DNA from: Paramacrobiotus richtersi | Taxonomy: Eukaryota > Tardigrada > Eutardigrada > Parachela > Macrobiotidae | Direction: 5' to 3' | DNA: 64,000 nt | Assembly (NCBI GenBank): GCA_034698045.1 | Contig: JAQGAU010000009.1 | Location: 1 to 64,000, forward strand | Part shown: in pieces, positions 58,861-64,000 of the stretch | Layout: each line of letters opens with the position of its first letter | How positions within the stretch are numbered: position 1 is the stretch's first letter | Notes under the pieces: model-generated | What the model was told of the DNA's origin: nothing | The model's database searches: none | The model's input: only the letters and a program-made list of their open reading frames with translations | Made by a program: the position numbers and the translations under genes

Positions 58861-60580
58861 TCGCCAAAGACCCAGTCGATGTAGCCAAAGACTCGAAAGA
58901 AAGAAACTGCGAAGAGGAAAGGAAGATCCCGGAAGTCAAAAGGTCACCAACAATTAACAACCGGTTACGGCGAAAACTACGTGATGTATGAGATGTACCG
59001 ACCGAGGTTTACTCAGACAACAACCCAGAAACACACAAGGATACTGGTTCCCCGCCCGCCCTTCATTCCCCGTGAAAACCCTGTGAAAACCACATCCCCC
59101 TGGTAACCGACACCCGGCTTTTCCCCCACGGACATGTTCTCTGAAAAAATATCCGACGTCCTTCGCGACTGCTTTTCAGATATTACGGGCGTCGTACGTG
59201 GCGGGTGACGGCCGGTTTACTCCCCTGGCGCAGCCACCGGGGTCAAATGGTTTTCCTGGAAGGGTCCCGCTGCGGCCGTGGCGCACACCGTCGTGTTTTC
59301 CATCGTCTGTCTCAGTTTTGCTTTTGTATTGGCTAATATCTGTTTTATCGGGTGTTTATTTACTGTTTGTATGGCTCTTGTTGCATGTTGGGATAAGACT
59401 TTTTCTGTGACTAATGCATTCAGTTATACGAATGGTTGGGAATTTTGGACATTTGGTGATCGTTTTGCAGGAATAATTGGCAACTTAGCAGCAGAGTTTA
59501 TTGTACAATGTGCGGTCTAACAATGAATAATGGTCTTCCGTCGAGAGTGACGCTTGCTAGAATGACATACGCACTTCCCTGTACTTCCCGAAATACTTGT
59601 TGGGGCGTCATCGACATTGAAACACTTGTCCATTGTGAGAAAATGCATAGTACGACTGAATCAAGAGATCGGGCATCTCTTTAAGTATTTAAAAATCCCT
59701 TCAGTGCCACTATGGAAAATGCCGAAATTGATTGTATAAAACAGCATTACAGAATACATAGATGTTTCGAAATGAACAGAGAATAAATGACTCATGCGAA
59801 AGCAAACCAGAAGTCCCAAAAATCAAGTTCACAAAGAAAGCGTGCGGTGTCACTTGTCTATAATTCGGTTCACAAAGTGTCAGTAGACCTTCACTGTTCT
59901 CTCCTTATTATCAATTTTGTGAAACATAATCAGCATTCGTGCCATTCATATGTTAGACAGTTCAACTCGCGCGGCATAGAGACACTTTGTTACAACAAGA
60001 AATACATTACGGTTTAAAAGACAAGAATAGTTCGCATCGTATCATATTCTCTGTACTTCACTTGTCATACTCAACTGTCGCCACACTTGAGCACAAGAGC
60101 ACTACCATCCCAACTTGGAAGCCGGATCATGCTGTAAGCCATGTTCGATGCACCGGGCTCGTGTAGCACGTTCCAGGCTGGGAGCGCGAGTTGCTAAGCA
60201 TACTGTTCCAAGACATGAGCGACCCGATGTAATCAGTGCTTGGTGCAGCTTTGCTGCCTAGTGACGCTAATTAATGAATGATTTCCTTGTCATCACGGAG
60301 AAACCCAAACTCAAAAAGTGAAACCTCGCCCTTAAACTGTGCCATTGGAGAAGATCAGTCTGGTTAATCATTTAGGCATCAAAAAATGTCATTCGATGCA
60401 CTCTATCGAGAATACAAACGGTCAAATGTTGTCATCAGCAATCTGAGCTCCCAGTTTTGAACTAAGTAACTTGTGTCAAGACCTACTACGATCCGTTTCT
60501 TGCATCTTGATTCATTAGCCAAAGCTTTAATCCACCGGGGGTTAAGATGTTTGCTCGTTTACAAGAACTATAATCTGGAC
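58861..60580. other. Unassigned interval
   Basis: At 59200-59300 the forward strand reads GVKWFSWKGP, which recalls the GVxWxxWKG motif of fibrinogen-like domains, but without the rest of the domain. A frame at 59278-59520 is hydrophobic (VVFSIVCLSFAFVLANICFI) and could encode two membrane segments; it has no ATG at its opening. Nothing else is recognised. Confidence 0.35.
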
Positions 60581-61297
60581 ATGGATCTAACAACATATCC
60601 AGCTGATTGCCCCAGCATAACCCTGGATGGAATAATTATATCGGATTCGGATGTCGAACAGCTCTGTTTTTTCCAAGAACTGAAGCAGCTATCCCTTAAT
60701 GGATGTGGATTACGCAGCATTGAAAAACTACCTCACTTTGGTAACCTACATGTGCTGGAGCTGAACGACAATCTGCTGTTTAATATACGATCAATCTCTT
60801 TGGAAAAATTTCCAAAACTGACAAAGTTATACTTGGCAAACAACATGATCAATAATATTGCTGAGTTACGACAACTTTTGGAGTTTCCTGAGCTCGTATT
60901 TGTTGACATCTACAACAACCCTGTAGCATCCCAGGATTTCAGCACATTAAGAGCTGAATCGGCGGGAAAGATCAACTGGTATAATAAATCGTACGCGGAA
61001 ATCGACAGCAGTATGGAGGAAGCTGAGAACAGCGAATCACAGTCCACGGGTAATGCGCAGTAGTTACAAACGGCTACATCCCAAAAATATCCCACAAATG
61101 TCTAAGCCAAAGCATATTTAGCAGCTTCAAGCAACTCCAGCCACTCACACTCCGCTTATGAACCGTCTGAAGTTGACTTCGAAACAAGTGAGGATTGTGA
61201 AACAGACACCGGGGATAGCGGGGACGACTGCGATTCGGATGCAGAAGACGGCAACTTGGCTTCTGATCTAGAGGGACGATCTGGAAGTGTTTTCTAA
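60581..61297 (+). CDS. ANP32-like leucine-rich acidic protein, two exons
   Basis: The exons are 60581-61049 and 61122-61297, with a 72-base intron (61050-61121, GTAATG...TATTTAG). Spliced length is 645 bases, 214 residues plus stop. ANP32 proteins pair a short LRR domain with an acidic tail and act in chromatin, phosphatase and mRNA regulation. Visible LRRs are LKQLSLNGCGLRSIEKLPHF, NLHVLELNDNLLFNI, KLTKLYLANNMINNI and LVFVDIYNNPVAS. The tail is acidic (SEVDFETSEDCETDTGDSGD, DSDAEDGNLASDLEG). Because the intron is a multiple of three and carries in-frame TAG and TAA, a naive reading would stop at 61063 and miss the tail. The ATG at 60581 is the first in frame; the frame is open further upstream, so another 5' exon is possible. 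An AATAAA poly(A) signal follows near 61359. ANP32 versus another small LRR protein is not settled. Confidence 0.7.
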
Positions 61298-61299
61298 AT

Positions 61300-61987
61300 C
61301 AAGCACATCGGCCGATAGATCAACTGGTACTGATTTTGTATTTAAAAATAATAGATTAAATAAAGATACCATTCCACAAAATTCCGAATGTTGTTATTAA
61401 CTGCTAAGGAAATGCTCGGCGTTTTGCTCAAACTGGTTTCAAAAGGTCACTGTTTTCTAGGAACCGGGCCAATCACGAGTTCGACCAGTGGCTCGCAGTC
61501 ATTCGAAGATAATCCATCCGTCTTACGCAATCATAAACGCTTTAAACGAGCCTGACATTTAGCAGGAAGCCAGTCGACATCGGATATTCTTCCCATAGCT
61601 ATAGTAAAAGATTACTAATTTCTCTTGACAATGTAGTTTATGAGTTATCTGATAATACCAACCAAAGCTACACTTGTATACTGTTTGCCGAAAATGAAAT
61701 AAATGTTAGGTTCATTAGGACTCATTATTTCCGTATAAGATTTGATCAGGTTATGTTACAGCTGGTTTAAAGCAGCCGATCACACATGTTTCTGAAAACT
61801 CCATAGATCAAGATCTTGTAGGAATGTTACTGCGAACTGAACGGATGCTGAAAGAGCAGGCCTTCTTTACATATGCTGATTTTTTAGGAAAAGATGCCAT
61901 CCCCGTGTGAAGTCCTGATAGATATGCCCTTAAACTATATACATCTTCCATGCTATAATCAGCAACAGATGTATTTGGCCAGCCCAC
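61300..61987. other. Intergenic, poly(A) signal then nothing recognised
   Basis: TTAAATAAAG at about 61357-61366 provides a poly(A) signal for the preceding gene. No other feature is supported. Confidence 0.4.
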
Positions 61988-61989
61988 TT

Positions 61990-62142
61990 AGGGTGGGTCT
62001 CGAATTCGAAGCGAATCTCGATACGGTACGCGGGCGTGGCTGAACGAAAGGTACGGCGCCGTAACCACCTCATGAGGTGGCTTCGCGACCCACCCTTAGA
62101 GTTCGTTAAAAGGAGACCCACCCTTAAAGTTCGTTAAAAGGA
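61990..62142. repeat. Small inverted-repeat element (MITE-like)
   Basis: AGGGTGGGTCTCG at 61990-62002 is opposed by CGCGACCCACCCT ending at 62096, and again by GAGACCCACCCTT ending at 62125. The right end is duplicated as a 28-bp direct repeat (from 62087 and 62115, GACCCACCCTTA[G/A]AGTTCG). Inside is a perfect 16-bp palindrome, CCACCTCATGAGGTGG, at 62065-62080. No coding capacity. It fits a tiny non-autonomous DNA element or a strongly folded repeat. Confidence 0.6.
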
Positions 62143-63280
62143 GGCTGTCAACCGTATAGCTGCCAGCCCTAGCTGTCAACAGATTCAATCCTCGAAGTTC
62201 AGTAATCAGTTTCTGACATTAATCATCCAATCAATAATCCTTAATAAATGTTTAATTGATATCGATCGTACCTTATCGCAAATACGTGTAGAACAAATCG
62301 TTATACAAACGCGGAATAAACGGGTATTCATGTCGCTTCGGGATCAACTGACTTGCACAATCCATTAACAGTTCCGTAGCGGAAGCCACAACAACTAAAG
62401 CCTCTAGCATAATTTCCAAGTAGGCCAGCGATGTGATTCGATTAACGTAGCGTTATGATCTTTTTCCAGTCATTTTTTAGCACTGGTGAAGTGAATGAAT
62501 AAATAAATCTACTTGAAACGTGGAACTAGCGGTGTGTCTTCAACAATGTCACGGGTAGGCACGTACCAACCAATTGTTGATGTACACACTACTTTGTTTG
62601 TGCTTTCCTATGAAAACCCCTACATCCGTTAAAACTCATAAAGATCACTACCAAGAACGATGGTGATTTTCTACGGTAGGCCAGTCAGGGCAATAAACCC
62701 TATTGTTCAGAATGTGATTAAATGGGACATCGGCACATCCCGGTATTGGCATATTCCGGCCACAAGCAGATTGCGGGATAATGTTAAAGGGGTGGCGTAG
62801 TCCGAATTACTTGCTCGTATTAAATCCCACTACATGCAGTACCATGCTTTTTCCACCAACGGGACAATGTACCGCTTTTGTACACAGTGCAACAGACAGC
62901 TTGTTCTACGGGGTATAACTTTCTAAGGCTCTAAGCGGAAGTTTATAAAGCAGAACAACATAGAAAGTGCAATTCATACTTGGAAACGTGTACAGTGGCA
63001 CTCAAAAGTTGCTGTAAGACCCAGCGGACTAGTTGGTGTATCGATAGTCAATATATGGTGGACTGCACCAGTGTGCGACTAATTCCGCAGACACTTACAT
63101 ACACGTCATTAATATGACATGTTATTTTGTTTACATTTACAAAACAATTATGCCCTGTAACTGGTTTTCATCTCGTGCGTGGAAACCGTTGAATGAAGAG
63201 TCCTTGACCTTACTGTATCTACGATTGATACCTTCTCCAAACGGAGCTAAATTATTGTATAGATCAACGGGAGAGAAGGG
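62143..63280. other. Unassigned interval
   Basis: No convincing coding frame, tRNA or repeat was recognised in this 1.1 kb. Confidence 0.4.
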
Positions 63281-63288
63281 TATATAAA
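63281..63288 (+). promoter_or_regulatory. Putative TATA box
   Basis: TATATAAA lies about 287 bases upstream of the ATG at 63568. A start of transcription about 30 bases downstream would give a 5' leader of roughly 250 bases. Proposed by sequence and position only. Confidence 0.4.
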
Positions 63289-63567
63289 GACAGAGCTAAG
63301 AGCACATAACCATATCAATATCCACCGAACAGTAAACAAAAACCACTGACATATCGGATGAGACTGTATGTACCGAAGAGAGTAAAACTGAAACGATCAT
63401 GAATTAACAAAATAATTGGCAGTTTACTAAACTAACCAACATATACAATACCGTGTTGTTAAGCAACATAGACTCTGAAATACTGCGAACTTGAACTGCG
63501 TTGCACATTTTGTTTTCTATAACAAAATCTACAAAATGGCTTTGTGAATCAGTATAATAATAACAAT

Positions 63568-64000
63568 ATGGGCAATAACACTAGTAAAAGTACGGACACA
63601 ACTTCTCCGACCAGTCCTCCGCGTGCAAACAAAGAGAACCATACATGTGCTAATCAATATGGTAACATACAGGATGAACACGCAGACACCCCATTTCGTC
63701 ACCCCGATCAAGGAGCCCTGGTTAATAGGTTACATCGAGATCTCCGTATAAGTGAACAGAATATTTCAAGTCTGGAATCTGTTGAACTAGATGTGTCCGA
63801 CGAAAAGCAGTTTGTTGATGTAACGGTAAAAAGTTATAGCACATTAGATGTTTTAGAACAGAACTAACAACTTTTGTTACCTTACAGACATCAGTACAAT
63901 TCTGGCGAACTAAAAGCAAACAAATTGCCGAAGAACTTTTATTCTTACAAAATGATGCATCGATAGGCTTTCATGGCTTGGATATTTCGACTGAGGTGTT
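63568..64000 (+). CDS. Hypothetical protein with N-myristoylation-like start, 5' exons
   Basis: The ATG at 63568 gives MGNNTSKSTDTTSPTSPPRA, which fits the N-myristoylation pattern (Gly at position 2, Ser/Thr at position 6, Lys at 7). Exon 1 is 63568-63825 (86 codons). A 62-base intron (63826-63887, GTAAAA...CCTTACAG) follows, and exon 2 continues to the window end with TSVQFWRTKSKQIAEELLFL and NDASIGFHGLDISTEV. The first 60 residues are polar and likely disordered; later residues (ALVNRLHRDLRISEQN) can form an amphipathic helix. The protein may attach to membranes and hold a helical partner-binding region. No family is recognised and the gene is cut by the window edge. A TATA box at 63281 may drive it. 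Confidence 0.5.

Noticed and set aside
59200-59300. Fibrinogen-like domain (GVKWFSWKGP)
   Set aside because: Only a ten-residue resemblance is present; the cysteines and remaining domain are absent.
61061-61103. In-frame TAG and TAA in the ANP32-like gene read as Gln (altered genetic code)
   Set aside because: A 72-base GT...AG intron removes both codons and keeps the frame. Stops in other genes (for example TGA in PDIA6 copy 1 where Glu is expected) do not fit a consistent reassignment.
1-64000. Retrovirus-like, LTR or Polinton-like elements
   Set aside because: No reverse transcriptase, integrase, capsid or envelope reading and no long terminal direct repeats were recognised.

Overview
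The window looks like nuclear DNA from an invertebrate animal with a compact gene structure. Genes carry spliceosomal introns of about 55 to 100 bases (GT...AG), base composition is roughly balanced, and the proteins are animal types: BTB-BACK, kelch, ANP32-like LRR, PDIA6/P5, casein-kinase-1 family and myosin VII. Merlin-type (IS1016-like) transposases and many minisatellites are also present. A nematode or flatworm would fit, but nothing here fixes the phylum. No ribosomal RNA, true tRNA gene, CRISPR array or virus-like element was recognised. Layout: 0-1.2 kb holds three tandem repeats (31, 94 and 123 bp units). At 1.6-2.6 kb lies a 1-kb foldback element with near-identical arms of about 335 bp. 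On the minus strand, 2.8-3.8 kb carries four well-spliced exons of a kelch protein. At 7.0-7.9 kb is a Merlin transposase split by one frame break in a poly-A run. At 11.6-13.4 kb a six-exon BTB-BACK gene reads cleanly from ATG to stop. At 15.8-16.4 kb is an armadillo-like exon. At 19.7-22.7 and 50.0-52.9 kb are two diverged copies of one segment, each carrying a broken PDIA6 gene and a broken coiled-coil gene in the same order. At 23.9 kb is a lysine/alanine-rich, histone-H1-tail-like ORF bounded by direct repeats. From 25.9 to 31.9 kb two casein-kinase-1-like genes lie in tandem, both broken. From 35.4 to 36.8 kb is a tandem array (about 460 bp unit) whose minus strand resembles the Walker A region of an ABC transporter. 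At 39.3 kb is an intact single-exon ORF resembling DUF1917/BLES03 proteins. At 46.4-47.3 kb is an intact Merlin transposase. At 49.3-49.9 kb is a broken myosin-VII motor fragment. At 60.6-61.3 kb is a two-exon ANP32-like gene, and from 63.57 kb the start of a gene encoding a protein with a possible N-myristoylation signal runs off the window. The window mixes a few clean genes with many decayed or duplicated gene pieces, simple repeats and DNA transposons. Several pieces occur twice: the PDIA6/coiled-coil block, a kelch exon fragment, an intron-containing exon pair at 48.8/58.5 kb, a 166-bp inverted pair at 15.6/53.8 kb and a 150-bp repeat at 44.0/56.8 kb. This points to active segmental duplication and shuffling. 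The clean splicing of the BTB-BACK, kelch and ANP32-like genes argues that the breaks elsewhere are mostly real decay, though single-base breaks in 8-A runs could also be assembly errors. The most unusual item is a dispersed ~80-bp repeat with three copies (37.9, 44.4, 57.7 kb) that share a long hairpin with compensatory base changes, which may be a small structured RNA family.
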